Source: Amycolatopsis sp. FBCC-B4732
Lineage (GTDB): Bacteria > Actinomycetota > Actinomycetes > Mycobacteriales > Pseudonocardiaceae
Length of the DNA stretch: 64,000 nt
Assembly: GCF_023008405.1 (NCBI RefSeq)
Contig: NZ_CP095376.1
Span: 2,876,001 to 2,940,000, forward strand
Direction of reading: 5' to 3'
Shown here one piece after another: positions 55,469 to 64,000 of this stretch (within the stretch, counting starts at the first letter, position 1; every line of letters starts with the position of its first letter). The position numbers and the translations under genes were made by a program. Below the pieces are notes generated by a model that made no database searches, was not told the DNA's origin, and saw only the letters and a list, made by a program, of their open reading frames with translations.

Positions 55469-56179
55469 ATGACTGATCGGCTCTACTTCCGGCAGCTGCT
55501 CGCCGGGCGCGACTTCGCCGTTGGCGACCCCGTTGCCACGCAGATGCTGAACTTCGCCTACCTCGTCGGCGATCGCGAAACCGGGGATGCGGTGGTCGTC
55601 GATCCCGCCTACGCCGTGCAGGATCTGCTGGACGTGCTCGAGAACGACGGCATGCGGCTGACCGGGGTGCTCGCCACGCACCACCACCCCGACCACGTCG
55701 GGGGCGAAATGCTCGGCTTCTCACTCCCCGGGATCGCCGAGCTGCTCGCGATCCGGCAGGTGCCGATCCACGTCAACGGGGCCGAGAGCGAGTGGGTCAA
55801 GCGGGTCACCGGGGTGTCCGGGACCGACCTGCGCACGCACGACCACGACGACGTCCTCGAAGTCGGCTCGATCCCGATCCGGTTGCTGCACACGCCCGGG
55901 CACACGCCGGGCAGCCAGTGCTTCCTCGTCGAGGACAAGCTCGTCTCCGGGGACACGCTGTTCCTCGAAGGCTGTGGCCGCACCGATTTCCCGGGTGGGG
56001 ACACCGAAGAGATCTACCGCAGCCTGCAGGCGCTCGCCGGGCTGGCCGGGGATCCCGTCGTCTACCCCGGGCACCGGTACTCCGCCGAGCCGTCGGCCGC
56101 GCTGTCCGAAGTGAAGCGCAGCAACTTCGTCTACCGGCCGCGGTCGCTGGACGAATGGAAGGTCATGTTCGGCGGCTGA
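55469..56179 (+). CDS. MBL-fold metallo-hydrolase (glyoxalase II-like)
   Basis: A 236-residue metallo-beta-lactamase-fold hydrolase. The metal ligands are THHHPDHVGG (about 70-79), HTPGHTPGS, SGDTLF and the final PGH. It is closest in pattern to hydroxyacylglutathione hydrolase and persulfide dioxygenase-type proteins, which in actinomycetes would use mycothiol. ATG 55469 is preferred over the in-frame GTG at 55460. It precedes the ssu operon by 124 bp; a sulfur link is possible but unproven. Confidence 0.85.
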   Translation: MTDRLYFRQLLAGRDFAVGDPVATQMLNFAYLVGDRETGDAVVVDPAYAVQDLLDVLENDGMRLTGVLATHHHPDHVGGEMLGFSLPGIAELLAIRQVPIHVNGAESEWVKRVTGVSGTDLRTHDHDDVLEVGSIPIRLLHTPGHTPGSQCFLVEDKLVSGDTLFLEGCGRTDFPGGDTEEIYRSLQALAGLAGDPVVYPGHRYSAEPSAALSEVKRSNFVYRPRSLDEWKVMFGG

Positions 56180-56303
56180 GCCAAGTCGTTCCACGGGCTG
56201 AAACACCGGGCGTTCACGGAGTGGGCGCGGATTGACTTCGCTTCCCGAGGACCGGAAAGTCGGGACCACGCAACCCCGATGTCCCCGTCCCCGGGAGAAA
56301 TCC

Positions 56304-57119
56304 GTGTCGATTTCCACCACGGGCGTGCTCCCGCGCGCCCGGCCGGCCGCCGAGCGGCCATCTCGCAAGTCGCGGCGCTTCGACCTGCGGCGCTGGATCA
56401 GCCCGGTGGTGCTCGTGGCCGCCTGGCAGCTCGCGAGCGCCACCGGCGTCCTGCCCCCCGACAAGCTCAGTTCACCGTGGACGGTCGTGCAGGCCGGCGT
56501 CGAAGTCGCGCGCAGCGGCGAACTCGGTGACGCCTTCGCCGTTTCGCTCGGCCGGGTGGGCGCCGGGTTCGCGCTCGGCGCGATCGCCGGCGTGCTGCTC
56601 GGCATCGTGTCCGGGCTGTCCCGCTGGGGCGAAGCGCTGGTCGACCCGCCCGTCCAGATGCTGCGCACGCTGCCCTTCCTCGGCCTGATCCCGCTGTTCA
56701 TCCTGTGGTTCGGCATCGGCGAGGAAACCAAGATCGTGCTGGTCGCCCTCGGCGTGGCCTTCCCGCTCTACCTGAACGTCCACTCGGGAATCCGCGGCGC
56801 CGACCCGAACCTCGTCGAAGCCTCGCGCGCGCTGGGTTTCAGCCGCGCCGAACGGCTCTGGCACGTCATCGTCCCCGGCGCGCTGCCGCAGGCGCTCGTC
56901 GGGTTGCGCCAGTCGCTCGGCCTCGCCTGGCTCGCGCTGATCGTCGGCGAGACGGTCAACGCCGACGCCGGCGTCGGCTACCTCATCAACAACGCGCGCG
57001 AGTTCCTGCGCACCGACGTCGTGGTCGTCGGTCTCGTCCTGTACGCCCTGCTCGGCCTGGTCACCGACGCGCTGGTCCGGCTGCTCGAACGGAAGGTGCT
57101 GCGGTGGCGAACCCGGTAG
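56304..57119 (+). CDS. ssuC: Aliphatic sulfonate ABC transporter permease
   Basis: Membrane subunit of the SsuABC/TauABC family, 271 residues with about six helices and the EAA-like loop (LVEASRALGFSRAERLWHVIVPGALP). GTG 56304 has a GGGAGAA RBS; the longer frame from TTG 56232 lacks one. The next gene starts 16 bp before its stop. Confidence 0.9.
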   Translation: MSISTTGVLPRARPAAERPSRKSRRFDLRRWISPVVLVAAWQLASATGVLPPDKLSSPWTVVQAGVEVARSGELGDAFAVSLGRVGAGFALGAIAGVLLGIVSGLSRWGEALVDPPVQMLRTLPFLGLIPLFILWFGIGEETKIVLVALGVAFPLYLNVHSGIRGADPNLVEASRALGFSRAERLWHVIVPGALPQALVGLRQSLGLAWLALIVGETVNADAGVGYLINNAREFLRTDVVVVGLVLYALLGLVTDALVRLLERKVLRWRTR

Positions 57120-57808
57120 CCGAGGTCCGCGACCTCACCAAGCGGTTCGGGGACCGGACCGTCCTCAGTGGACTCGACCTGACCGTGGAACGCGGCGAGT
57201 TCGTCGCCCTGCTGGGCCGCAGCGGCTCCGGCAAGTCGACGCTCCTGCGCGTCCTCGCCGGACTCGACGGCGACGTCGAGGGCGGAGCGGACGTGACCGG
57301 GACCGTCTCGGTCGCGTTCCAGCAGCCGAGACTGCTGCCGTGGCGGAAGGTCTGGCGCAACGTCGTCCTCGGGCTGCGCCAAGACGGCGTCTCGAAATCC
57401 CGCAACCGGGCGCTGGCCGAGAAGGCCCTCGCCGAGGTCCAGCTGACCGAGCACGCCGACGACTGGCCGCTCACGCTCTCCGGCGGCGAGGCGCAGCGCG
57501 TGTCGCTGGCCCGCGCGCTGGTGCGCGAACCCGACCTGCTGCTGCTCGACGAACCCTTCGGCGCCCTCGACGCGCTCACCCGGATCGCGATGCACGGCCT
57601 GGTGCTGGACCTCTGGCGGCGCCACCGCCCGGGCGTGCTGCTGGTGACCCACGACGTCGACGAGGCCCTGCGCCTCGCGGACCGGGTTCTGGTGCTCGAC
57701 GGTGGCCGGATCGTGGCCACCCACCGCCCGCGCGAGACCGATGACCACGACGACCTCCGCCGCCGTGTGCTGACAGACCTGGGAGTGACCGAAGATGCTG
57801 TGGCGTAG
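57104..57808 (+). CDS. ssuB: Aliphatic sulfonate ABC transporter ATPase
   Basis: ATPase subunit of 234 residues. Walker A GRSGSGKST (about 38-46), Q-loop FQQPRLLPW, signature LSGGEAQR, Walker B LLLLDEPFGALD and H-loop VTHDVDEAL are all intact and follow the SsuB/TauB pattern. Start GTG 57104 lies inside the end of ssuC. Confidence 0.93.
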   Translation: MANPVAEVRDLTKRFGDRTVLSGLDLTVERGEFVALLGRSGSGKSTLLRVLAGLDGDVEGGADVTGTVSVAFQQPRLLPWRKVWRNVVLGLRQDGVSKSRNRALAEKALAEVQLTEHADDWPLTLSGGEAQRVSLARALVREPDLLLLDEPFGALDALTRIAMHGLVLDLWRRHRPGVLLVTHDVDEALRLADRVLVLDGGRIVATHRPRETDDHDDLRRRVLTDLGVTEDAVA

Positions 57809-58805
57809 GGGAGTCGCGGTCGTCGCGGCCGCGTTCGCGCTGGCCGGGTGCGGCTCGGCGGCCGGTACCGACCAAGCGGCCGTGCCGGGTCCGGTGAGCG
57901 CGGCGGACCTGGCGAAGGTGACGCTCAAGGTCGGTGACCAGAAGGGCGGCGTCAAGTCGCTGCTCACCGCGGCCGGGCTGCTGGAGGGGACGCCGTACAA
58001 GATCGAATGGGCCACCTTCACCTCGGGCCCGCCGCTGCTGGAGGCCGCGTCGGCCGGCGCGATCGACACCGGCCGCGTCGGCAACACGCCGCCGATCTTC
58101 GCGGCCGCGGCGAGGGCGAAGATCAAGGTGATCAGCGTTTCGCGCAGCAACGTCGAGCGGGAAGCCGTCCTCGTCCCGCCGGACTCGGCGCTGCGCGGCG
58201 TCGCCGAGCTGAAGGGCAAGACGATCGGCGTCGCCAAGGGCACCTCGGCCCACGGCCAGCTGCTGAACACGCTGCACAACAACGGTCTGTCCACAAAGGA
58301 CGTCAAGCTGAACTTCCTGCAGCCGGCCGAGGCCTACGCCGCGTTCACCCAGCACACGATCGACGCCTGGGCGATCTGGGACCCCTACACCGCGCAGGCG
58401 CAGATCGAGGCGCACGCCCGCGTGCTGGCCGACGGCCGCGGGGCCTCGAACGGCCTCGGGTTCCTGACCGCGGGCACGGCCGCGCTGTCCGACCCCGGCA
58501 AGAACTCGGCGCTTCGCGACTTCGCCGTCCGGGTGGTCAAGGCGCAGAAGTGGGCCGACACGCACCGGCGGGAGTGGGCGGCGGCCTGGGCCGAGGAGAC
58601 CGGGCTGAAGCCCGAAGTGGCGCAGAAGGCCGTCGACGCCGGGCGGGACCTGCCCATCCCGCTGGACGACTCGGTGGTGGCTTCCGAACAACAGCTCGCG
58701 GACGCCTTCACCGAGGAGAAGACTCTGCCGGGCAAGGTGGACTTCGCCGCGTTCGCGGACCGGCGGTTCGCCCCTGACCTGGACCAGGCGAGGAGCAACG
58801 GATGA
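57795..58805 (+). CDS. ssuA: Sulfonate-binding lipoprotein
   Basis: Substrate receptor of 336 residues with signal peptide and lipobox (ALAGCGS). The body follows the SsuA pattern (SAGAIDTGRVGNTPPIFAAA, ELKGKTIGVAKGTSAH, TIDAWAIWDPYTAQAQ). ATG 57795 overlaps the end of ssuB by 14 bp, and its TGA overlaps the ssuD ATG. Confidence 0.92.
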   Translation: MLWRRGVAVVAAAFALAGCGSAAGTDQAAVPGPVSAADLAKVTLKVGDQKGGVKSLLTAAGLLEGTPYKIEWATFTSGPPLLEAASAGAIDTGRVGNTPPIFAAAARAKIKVISVSRSNVEREAVLVPPDSALRGVAELKGKTIGVAKGTSAHGQLLNTLHNNGLSTKDVKLNFLQPAEAYAAFTQHTIDAWAIWDPYTAQAQIEAHARVLADGRGASNGLGFLTAGTAALSDPGKNSALRDFAVRVVKAQKWADTHRREWAAAWAEETGLKPEVAQKAVDAGRDLPIPLDDSVVASEQQLADAFTEEKTLPGKVDFAAFADRRFAPDLDQARSNG

Positions 58806-59905
58806 GCATCGGTCTGCACTGGTTCCTGCCCACCAGCGGCGACGGCCGCACGATCGTGGAACGCTTCCACGCCAACCGGTCCCAGGGCCCGTCGGCGCAG
58901 CGCCAACCGGATCTCGACTACCTCGCGCAGGTCGCCCGCGCCGCCGAGCGGCAGGGCTTCGAAGGGGTGCTGACCCCGACCGGTACGTGGTGCGAGGACG
59001 CGTGGCTCACGACGGCCGCGCTGATCCGCGAGACGACCCGGCTGAAGTTCCTGGTCGCGTTCCGCCCCGGCGTCATCTCGCCGACGCTCGCGGCCCAGAT
59101 GGCGGGGACGTTCCAGCGCCTGTCGGAAGGGCGGGTGCTGCTCAACATCGTCACCGGCGGCGACGCCGTGGAGCAGCGGCGTTTCGGCGACTGGCACGAC
59201 CACGACGCCCGGTACGCGCGCACCGACGAGTTCCTCACCATCGTGCGCGGGGTCTGGTCCGGGCAGCCGTTCACCTTCGAAGGCGAGCACCTGAAGGTCG
59301 AAGGCGCGACGACGCTGGCCGCACCGGACCCGGCGCCGCCGATCTACTTCGGGGGCTCCTCGCCGGCCGCGCTGCCGGTCGCGGCCCGGCACGCCGACGT
59401 CTACCTGACCTGGGGTGAGCCGCCCGCGCAGGTCGCGGAGAAGATCGGCAAGGTCCGCGCGCTGGCCGGCGACCGGGCGATCCGGTTCGGCGTCCGGCTG
59501 CACACGATCTCGCGCGACACCTCGGCCGAGGCCTGGGCGGAGGCGCAGAAGCTCCTGGACGCGCTGAGCCCGGAGCAGGTCGCCAAGGCGCAGGCGCAGC
59601 TGGCCGCGAGCGAGTCGGTCGGGCAGCAGCGGATGGTCGCGCTGCACGGCGGCCGCACCGACGGCGGGGTCCGCGGGCTGGAGATCCACCCGAACCTCTG
59701 GGCCGGCGTCGGCCTGGTCCGCGGCGGCGCCGGGACCGCGCTCGTCGGCAGCCACGCCGAGGTCGCGGACCTGATCGAGGAGTACCACAGCGTCGGCGTG
59801 AGCGAGTTCGTGCTGTCGGGCTACCCCCACCTCGAGGAGGCGTACTGGTTCGGCGACGGCGTCCGGCCCGAGCTGGCGCGGCGCGGGCTGCTGAAGGAGT
59901 ACTAG
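58802..59905 (+). CDS. ssuD: FMNH2-dependent alkanesulfonate monooxygenase
   Basis: Luciferase-fold enzyme (367 residues) that cleaves C1 and longer alkanesulfonates to aldehyde and sulfite, releasing sulfur under sulfate limitation. The N-terminal HWFLPTSGDGR, TPTGTWCEDAW (active-site Cys region) and RVLLNIVTGGD blocks match SsuD. No flavin reductase (ssuE) is encoded next to it. Its TAG stop overlaps the convergent sortase stop in the palindrome CTAG. Confidence 0.93.
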   Translation: MSIGLHWFLPTSGDGRTIVERFHANRSQGPSAQRQPDLDYLAQVARAAERQGFEGVLTPTGTWCEDAWLTTAALIRETTRLKFLVAFRPGVISPTLAAQMAGTFQRLSEGRVLLNIVTGGDAVEQRRFGDWHDHDARYARTDEFLTIVRGVWSGQPFTFEGEHLKVEGATTLAAPDPAPPIYFGGSSPAALPVAARHADVYLTWGEPPAQVAEKIGKVRALAGDRAIRFGVRLHTISRDTSAEAWAEAQKLLDALSPEQVAKAQAQLAASESVGQQRMVALHGGRTDGGVRGLEIHPNLWAGVGLVRGGAGTALVGSHAEVADLIEEYHSVGVSEFVLSGYPHLEEAYWFGDGVRPELARRGLLKEY

Positions 59906-60501
59906 CCCCACCGCGTCGAGGCGTAGACGACGATGTTGTCGCGGTACGAGCGTTTCGCCGCGTCGAAGCTGCCGCCGCAGGTGATGAGCCGCAGTGCGCT
60001 GCCCGGCGCGGGGCCGTACACCGCGTCGGTCGGGAACGCGTCCTTCGGGTAGCGCTCGACGGCGTCCACGACGAACCGGGTCTCCTGGCCGTCGGAGCGC
60101 GCGACGAACACCTGATCGCCGCCGTGCAGGTCGCGCAGCCGGAAGAACGGTGCCGGGCCGGAGCGGGAGTCGACGTGCGCGGCGATCACCGCCGGGCCGG
60201 CGTCACCCGGGACCGGCCCGGCGGCGTACCAGCCGACGTCCTCGAAGCGCGCGGGTGCTTCGAGCTGGTGGTCGGCGCCGAGCCCGAGCGGCACGAGCGC
60301 GGGCGCGTCGACGCCGATGGCGGGGATCCGCAGCCGCACCGGGCGGACGTCGGCGGCCGCGGGCAGCGGCAGGGGCCCGGTCGCCGACGGCGACGCGGGT
60401 GTGGTCGCGGCCGGGACGACGGGTGGTGGTGCGGCCGGGGCCGTCGAGCAGCCCGCGGCCAGCAGCGCCACGACGAGCAGCGCGCCGAGGTCAGCGCGCA
60501 C
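59902..60501 (-). CDS. Class F-type sortase
   Basis: A 199-residue sortase-fold protein. The catalytic His (AHVDS), Cys (LITCGGSF) and Arg (SYRDNIVVY) are present. The N-terminus has a hydrophobic segment ending in a lipobox-like AAGCS, so it may be a lipoprotein rather than a simple membrane anchor. Start GTG 60501 lies 11 bp inside the DUF4397 gene; the longer open frame is a shadow of that gene. The substrate could be the co-encoded DUF4397 protein, though no LPxTG motif is visible there. Confidence 0.85.
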   Translation of the reverse strand: MRADLGALLVVALLAAGCSTAPAAPPPVVPAATTPASPSATGPLPLPAAADVRPVRLRIPAIGVDAPALVPLGLGADHQLEAPARFEDVGWYAAGPVPGDAGPAVIAAHVDSRSGPAPFFRLRDLHGGDQVFVARSDGQETRFVVDAVERYPKDAFPTDAVYGPAPGSALRLITCGGSFDAAKRSYRDNIVVYASTRWG

Positions 60502-61339
60502 GAGCCGCCCGGCGTCCCCACAGCAGCGCGGCCAGCAACCCGGCCGCCGCCAGCGCCGGCCAGAGCGGGGTGCCGGACGACGGCGCGGTGCCACCGCCCC
60601 CGGTCTCGACCCCGAGCTTCGGCGGTTCGGGCAGCGACGCGCCGTCGGAGATGGGGTTCGCCTTCAGCGCCCCGGCGTTCTCGGTGACCAGCAGCGTCGT
60701 CGACGAGCCCGCCTTGACGTCGACGTCCGCGGCCGACTTCACCGCGCCGCCGGAGAGCTGCAGCGGCCAGCGCCCTTCCGGAACGTCCACATAGGACGAC
60801 GTCTGGCCGTAGGCCGCGTCCTTGGCGAGCGTGACGCCCTGCGGCCCGGCCACGGTGACCGGCGCGATCGCCGCCGACCCTTCGACGACCCGGACGCGGC
60901 CCTTGCCCGCGGCGGGCGCGCTGAGGTCGTCGTTCACCAGGTCGCCCTTGAGCGTGCCGTCCGGTCCGTTCGCGAACACCAGCAGCGAGTAGGCGCTGCG
61001 TTCGGCCACCTCGATGGTCGCCGACAGCGCGGGTGGGGTGCTCGACGCCGCGTCGGCGGGTCGCATCGAGAGCGTGTACTTGCCGGGGTCGAGCGAGGAG
61101 TACGGCGTCACGGCGCCGTAGCCCGCCTTGCGGATGACGACCTTCTCGGCCTGCCCGAAGGGGGCGAAGTAGATGTCCACCGGGGGCACCTTAGGCGAGA
61201 GGTGACCGACCCGGATCCAGCCGACGCCCGGGCCGGGGGCGGTCGCCGCCCCGGCCGTCACCGGCGTCAGCGCGACGAGCAGGAGGGCCGCGGCGATCAG
61301 CCCGCCGGGTCTGAGCGTTCTGGACGTGAGCGTGCGCAT
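60491..61339 (-). CDS. Secreted DUF4397-domain protein with C-terminal membrane anchor
   Basis: A 282-residue exported protein: signal peptide (cut near AGAATA), two DUF4397-like beta domains (about 40-140 and 145-235; first begins WIRVGHLSPKVPPVDIY), a Gly/Pro linker, and a C-terminal hydrophobic helix with an Arg-rich tail. This end looks like a cell-surface sorting tail without a clear LPxTG. It is co-transcribed with the sortase. Function of DUF4397 is unknown. Confidence 0.85.
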   Translation of the reverse strand: MRTLTSRTLRPGGLIAAALLLVALTPVTAGAATAPGPGVGWIRVGHLSPKVPPVDIYFAPFGQAEKVVIRKAGYGAVTPYSSLDPGKYTLSMRPADAASSTPPALSATIEVAERSAYSLLVFANGPDGTLKGDLVNDDLSAPAAGKGRVRVVEGSAAIAPVTVAGPQGVTLAKDAAYGQTSSYVDVPEGRWPLQLSGGAVKSAADVDVKAGSSTTLLVTENAGALKANPISDGASLPEPPKLGVETGGGGTAPSSGTPLWPALAAAGLLAALLWGRRAARAR

Positions 61340-61356
61340 GAGTGGTCCTTTCGCCG

Positions 61357-63180
61357 TCAGGGGGAGGAGAACGGGACCAGCAGCCCCGGGGGTGCGAACA
61401 GCGGGTACGTGACGAGCACGCCGTCGGTGGTCTCGGCGACCGAGGACGGGCGGAACAGGTCGCGCTGGCCGGTGTAGAACGCCGCCACGGCGTCCTTGCC
61501 CGCCGTCAGGAGGACCCGGCGGCGCGGCTGGCCGGCGGGGTCTTCGCCGGGGACGGCGGGGAACGCCCCCACGCTGACCGGCCGGATCGCGGCGAGCGCG
61601 GCCAGCGTGGCGATCAGCCGCGGGTCGACGTGGCCCTCGCGCAGGACCGCGGTGGCGTCCGGGGGCAGGGTGATCCGGGTCGACGCGGCCAGCGCCTCGC
61701 CCGCGTGGGTGCGGGCGGACTCCTCCGACGGCGCGGCCGGGTCGGCGGCGGGCAGGCCGAGGCGGGAGACGGTGACCGCGCGGTCGCCGTCACCGAACAC
61801 CGCCGTCACGTCGGCTTCGGCCAGGGTGATGCCGAGGGCCGGGTAGCGGCCGCGGGGATCGGTCGTGCCGTCCGCGAAGACCGCCCACTCGACCGGCGGG
61901 CAGCCGGCCGCGCACGCGGCGGGCGGGACGAGCAGGCCGGTCGGCCAGCCCGCCTTGGCGAGCTCCGCCCAGGCGCCGTCGTCGACCAGCACCCGGGCGC
62001 CGGAAGCGTTGGCCCGCAACCACTGCTGGGCTTCGGCGAGTGGCCCGCCGCGGTCGGTCGTCGGCCGCAGCGCCGGGTAGCCGTAGACCCAGCCGGCCGC
62101 GACCACGGCGACCAGGACGAGCGACACCAGCGCCGTCCCGGGACCGCGGCCGGGGTTCCAGCGGTGGGCCGGGGCGCGTTGCCACGACGCGGTTTGGACG
62201 ACCGCGGCCAGCAGCAGCGGGGTCAGCGGCAGCAGCAGCGCGAGCACGCCGGTGTCCGGCACGCCGGGCACGAACAGGGTCGTGACGAGGAGCAGGCCGG
62301 ACACCGCGAACGGCCGCAACGCGGTCACGGCCAGCGCGGCCACCAGCGCCACGGTCGAGAGCACCGCCCACGCCGGGTCGAGGGCGACCCAGTCGACGAT
62401 GGCCGGACGGCCGCCGTCGGCGAGGTGCGGCCGGAGGACGGCGGCCGCCGGGCCGAACGCGATGCCCAGCCCGAGGTTGAGCAGCACCGCCACCAGCGCC
62501 GCGCGGACGGGCGCGCGCCGCACCAGCAGCCAGCCCGCCGCGGGGAGGAAGACCAGCGCGAGCGGCGAAGTGAGCACGGCCGCGAGCAGGCAGACCGCGG
62601 CCAGCGCGTCGTGCCGGATCCGGGCGCCGGGCTTGGTGATGAGCACCAGCGCGCCCAGCGCCCAGACCGCCGCGAGGTGCTCGACGACGACCAGCCGCTG
62701 CAGGCCGAGCGCGAGCGGGGACGCCGCGAGCAGCACCACCGCGGCCGCCGCCGCCCACCGCGTCAGGCCGAGCCGGCGCGCCAGGAACCACAGCAGCAGG
62801 GCGCCGAGCACCGCGGCGATGAGCACGGCTTCGCGGACCGCCGCGAGCGCCGTCGCCGAGCGCCCGAAGGCGTCGGTGACCATCGTGTAGGCCGAGAGCT
62901 GCCACCACCCGAACGGGCTCACCCCGGCGCCGCCCGCGTCGGTGAACGGCGTCAGGTGGCCCAGCGCGTAGGCGTGCGCGATGTTCGCGCCCTCGGCGGC
63001 CAGGGCCGGTGCGGGCGCGGCGAGGTACAGCACCCGCAGGCCGCCGGCCAGCGCCAGCAGCGCGAGCACGATGTCGAGCGACAACAACCGGTGCGCGGCG
63101 GAGGAACCGGCGGCGGCCGGTCCGGGAAGCGTCGCGGGGGAGCGGCCCGGGTCCGTCGTCCCCCGGCTGTGCTGGGCCAT
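61357..63180 (-). CDS. Polytopic membrane protein, GT-C-like
   Basis: A 607-residue protein with about ten to twelve hydrophobic helices in the first 375 residues and a soluble C-terminal domain (about 380-607). The N-terminal layout (an acidic extracellular loop with AEGANIAHAYA, then many helices) recalls lipid-linked glycosyltransferases of the GT-C fold, but the diagnostic DD/DE pair is not clear. It leads an operon with the DUF4397 and sortase genes (17-bp gap), so a role in cell-surface assembly is a reasonable guess. Confidence 0.7.
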   Translation of the reverse strand: MAQHSRGTTDPGRSPATLPGPAAAGSSAAHRLLSLDIVLALLALAGGLRVLYLAAPAPALAAEGANIAHAYALGHLTPFTDAGGAGVSPFGWWQLSAYTMVTDAFGRSATALAAVREAVLIAAVLGALLLWFLARRLGLTRWAAAAAVVLLAASPLALGLQRLVVVEHLAAVWALGALVLITKPGARIRHDALAAVCLLAAVLTSPLALVFLPAAGWLLVRRAPVRAALVAVLLNLGLGIAFGPAAAVLRPHLADGGRPAIVDWVALDPAWAVLSTVALVAALAVTALRPFAVSGLLLVTTLFVPGVPDTGVLALLLPLTPLLLAAVVQTASWQRAPAHRWNPGRGPGTALVSLVLVAVVAAGWVYGYPALRPTTDRGGPLAEAQQWLRANASGARVLVDDGAWAELAKAGWPTGLLVPPAACAAGCPPVEWAVFADGTTDPRGRYPALGITLAEADVTAVFGDGDRAVTVSRLGLPAADPAAPSEESARTHAGEALAASTRITLPPDATAVLREGHVDPRLIATLAALAAIRPVSVGAFPAVPGEDPAGQPRRRVLLTAGKDAVAAFYTGQRDLFRPSSVAETTDGVLVTYPLFAPPGLLVPFSSP

Positions 63181-63275
63181 TGGACGGATCGTAGCCGCTT
63201 CCGATCACCGGTCCAGCTCGGGACGATTACGTCAGCCGGACGGCCTAGACACGGAGAAAGCGTTGTCCCGCAAGA

Positions 63276-64000
63276 TTATTTCCGACTGTCCCGAGTGGAT
63301 CCGGAGAGTGTCCGGGTCAACGCGAGTGCGACCGTCCGGACGGCGGGCGCGACCCGTTCGGTCCGCATCCGGTTGGCCCACCCCGAAATCGAAACGGCGG
63401 CGACCGCGATCCCGTGCGCGTCCAGCAGCGGGCTGGCCGCGCACACGACGCCGACGCCGGATTCTTCGCGCTCCAGCGCGATGCCGTCCTCGTGGATCCG
63501 CGTGAGCTGACGCCGGAGCAGGCCGGGCGCGGTGATCGTCTTGGGGCTCATCCGGGGTAATCCGGCGTCGATCACCTGGTTCACCACGGATTCCGGAGAA
63601 AACGCGAGGATCGCCTTGCCGACCCCGGTGGCGTGCGCGGGGAACCGGCCGCCGATGCGCGAGGGCAGGGTCGGCGCGTCCGGGCCGCGCAGGACGTCGA
63701 GGTAGACGACTTCGGTGCCTTCGAGGATGGCGAGGTGGACGGTGTTGCGCGTCGCCTCGCGCAGGTCGGCGAGGTACGGGCGGGCCGCCTCGACCAGTCC
63801 CCGGCGGGGCGAGGCCAGTTGGCCGATTTCGAACAGCCGCAGCCCGAGCCGCACCGCGCCGTCCTCGCGCTCGAGGAGGCCGGTGCCGGTGAGGTGCCCG
63901 ACGAGCCGGTGCACCGTCGTCTTCGCCAGCCCGGTCCGGCGGGCCAGTTCGGAGACGCCGAGGGTCTCGTCGCCGGGCCGGAAGGCTTCCAGGAGCGCGG
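63276..64000 (-). CDS. IclR-family regulator (5' end cut by window edge)
   Basis: C-terminal part, about 241 residues, of an IclR-type regulator. The frame is open to the right edge: the winged helix (LGVSELARRTGLAKTTVHRLVGHL) runs up to the edge and precedes the GTG at 63914, which is therefore not the true start. The IclR effector domain follows (about 63300-63800; FPAHATGVGKAILAF and GVVCAASPLLD are typical). Target genes would lie outside the window. Confidence 0.88.
   Translation of the reverse strand, partial: ALLEAFRPGDETLGVSELARRTGLAKTTVHRLVGHLTGTGLLEREDGAVRLGLRLFEIGQLASPRRGLVEAARPYLADLREATRNTVHLAILEGTEVVYLDVLRGPDAPTLPSRIGGRFPAHATGVGKAILAFSPESVVNQVIDAGLPRMSPKTITAPGLLRRQLTRIHEDGIALEREESGVGVVCAASPLLDAHGIAVAAVSISGWANRMRTERVAPAVRTVALALTRTLSGSTRDSRK

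Noticed and set aside
56232..56303. Longer ssuC from TTG 56232
   Set aside because: No RBS precedes it and the added residues resemble no SsuC N-terminus; GTG 56304 has an RBS.

Overview
The window reads as chromosomal DNA of a high-GC actinomycete. A member of the Pseudonocardiaceae, and most likely Amycolatopsis or a close relative, is the best guess. The grounds are the base composition, dense GTG and TTG starts, a pSAM2-type integrated element, a DasR-type chitinase operator, IdeR/DmdR-type iron boxes and an N-methylating hydroxamate-siderophore NRPS. The genus is inference; no rRNA is present.

Region 1 (1-6055) is the right end of an actinomycete integrative and conjugative element. It carries a cut-off FtsK-like transfer ATPase, a run of small element genes, a RepSA-type rolling-circle initiator, an excisionase and a tyrosine integrase. 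It abuts an intact tRNA-Pro(GGG) gene on the minus strand, the kind of target used by pSAM2.

Region 2 (6056-19046) is catabolic. An alginate-lyase-family protein and a multidomain GH18 chitinase each have a DasR-like operator in front. Then come an enoyl-CoA hydratase with a PaaX regulator, an ABC-F ATPase with a GNAT acetyltransferase, and an alpha-galactosidase with a sugar ABC importer.

Region 3 (19094-49196) is an iron-regulated siderophore locus of about 30 kb. It has a hydroxyornithine formyltransferase and a divergent ornithine N-monooxygenase, a FecCD/FecE importer, one 18-kb five-module NRPS with methyltransferases embedded in three adenylation domains, an aspartate decarboxylase (PanD) only 2 bp downstream, a Tat-type siderophore-binding lipoprotein, an MbtH-like protein, and a heterodimeric ABC transporter with complementary loss of ATPase motifs. 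Six iron-box-like sites mark the promoters. A DinB/DUF664 gene sits inside the locus.

Region 4 (49250-64000) is mixed: an EamA-type transporter, a second DinB-like gene, a stand-alone PheRS-like protein shaped like mitochondrial PheRS with a structured leader, TetR/oxidoreductase, a RibD-like reductase, LysR, an MBL-fold hydrolase, a sulfonate uptake and desulfonation operon (ssuCBAD), a membrane protein/DUF4397/sortase operon, and an IclR regulator cut by the right edge.

The most unusual signals are DNA-level motifs. A 20-bp palindrome occurs once between genes and twice in frame inside the NRPS. A second palindrome, TCCACNGTGGA, recurs inside genes in all three reading frames. Others are the 26-codon ORF wedged between two permeases, the asymmetric ABC pair, and the PheRS-like gene with its leader hairpin.
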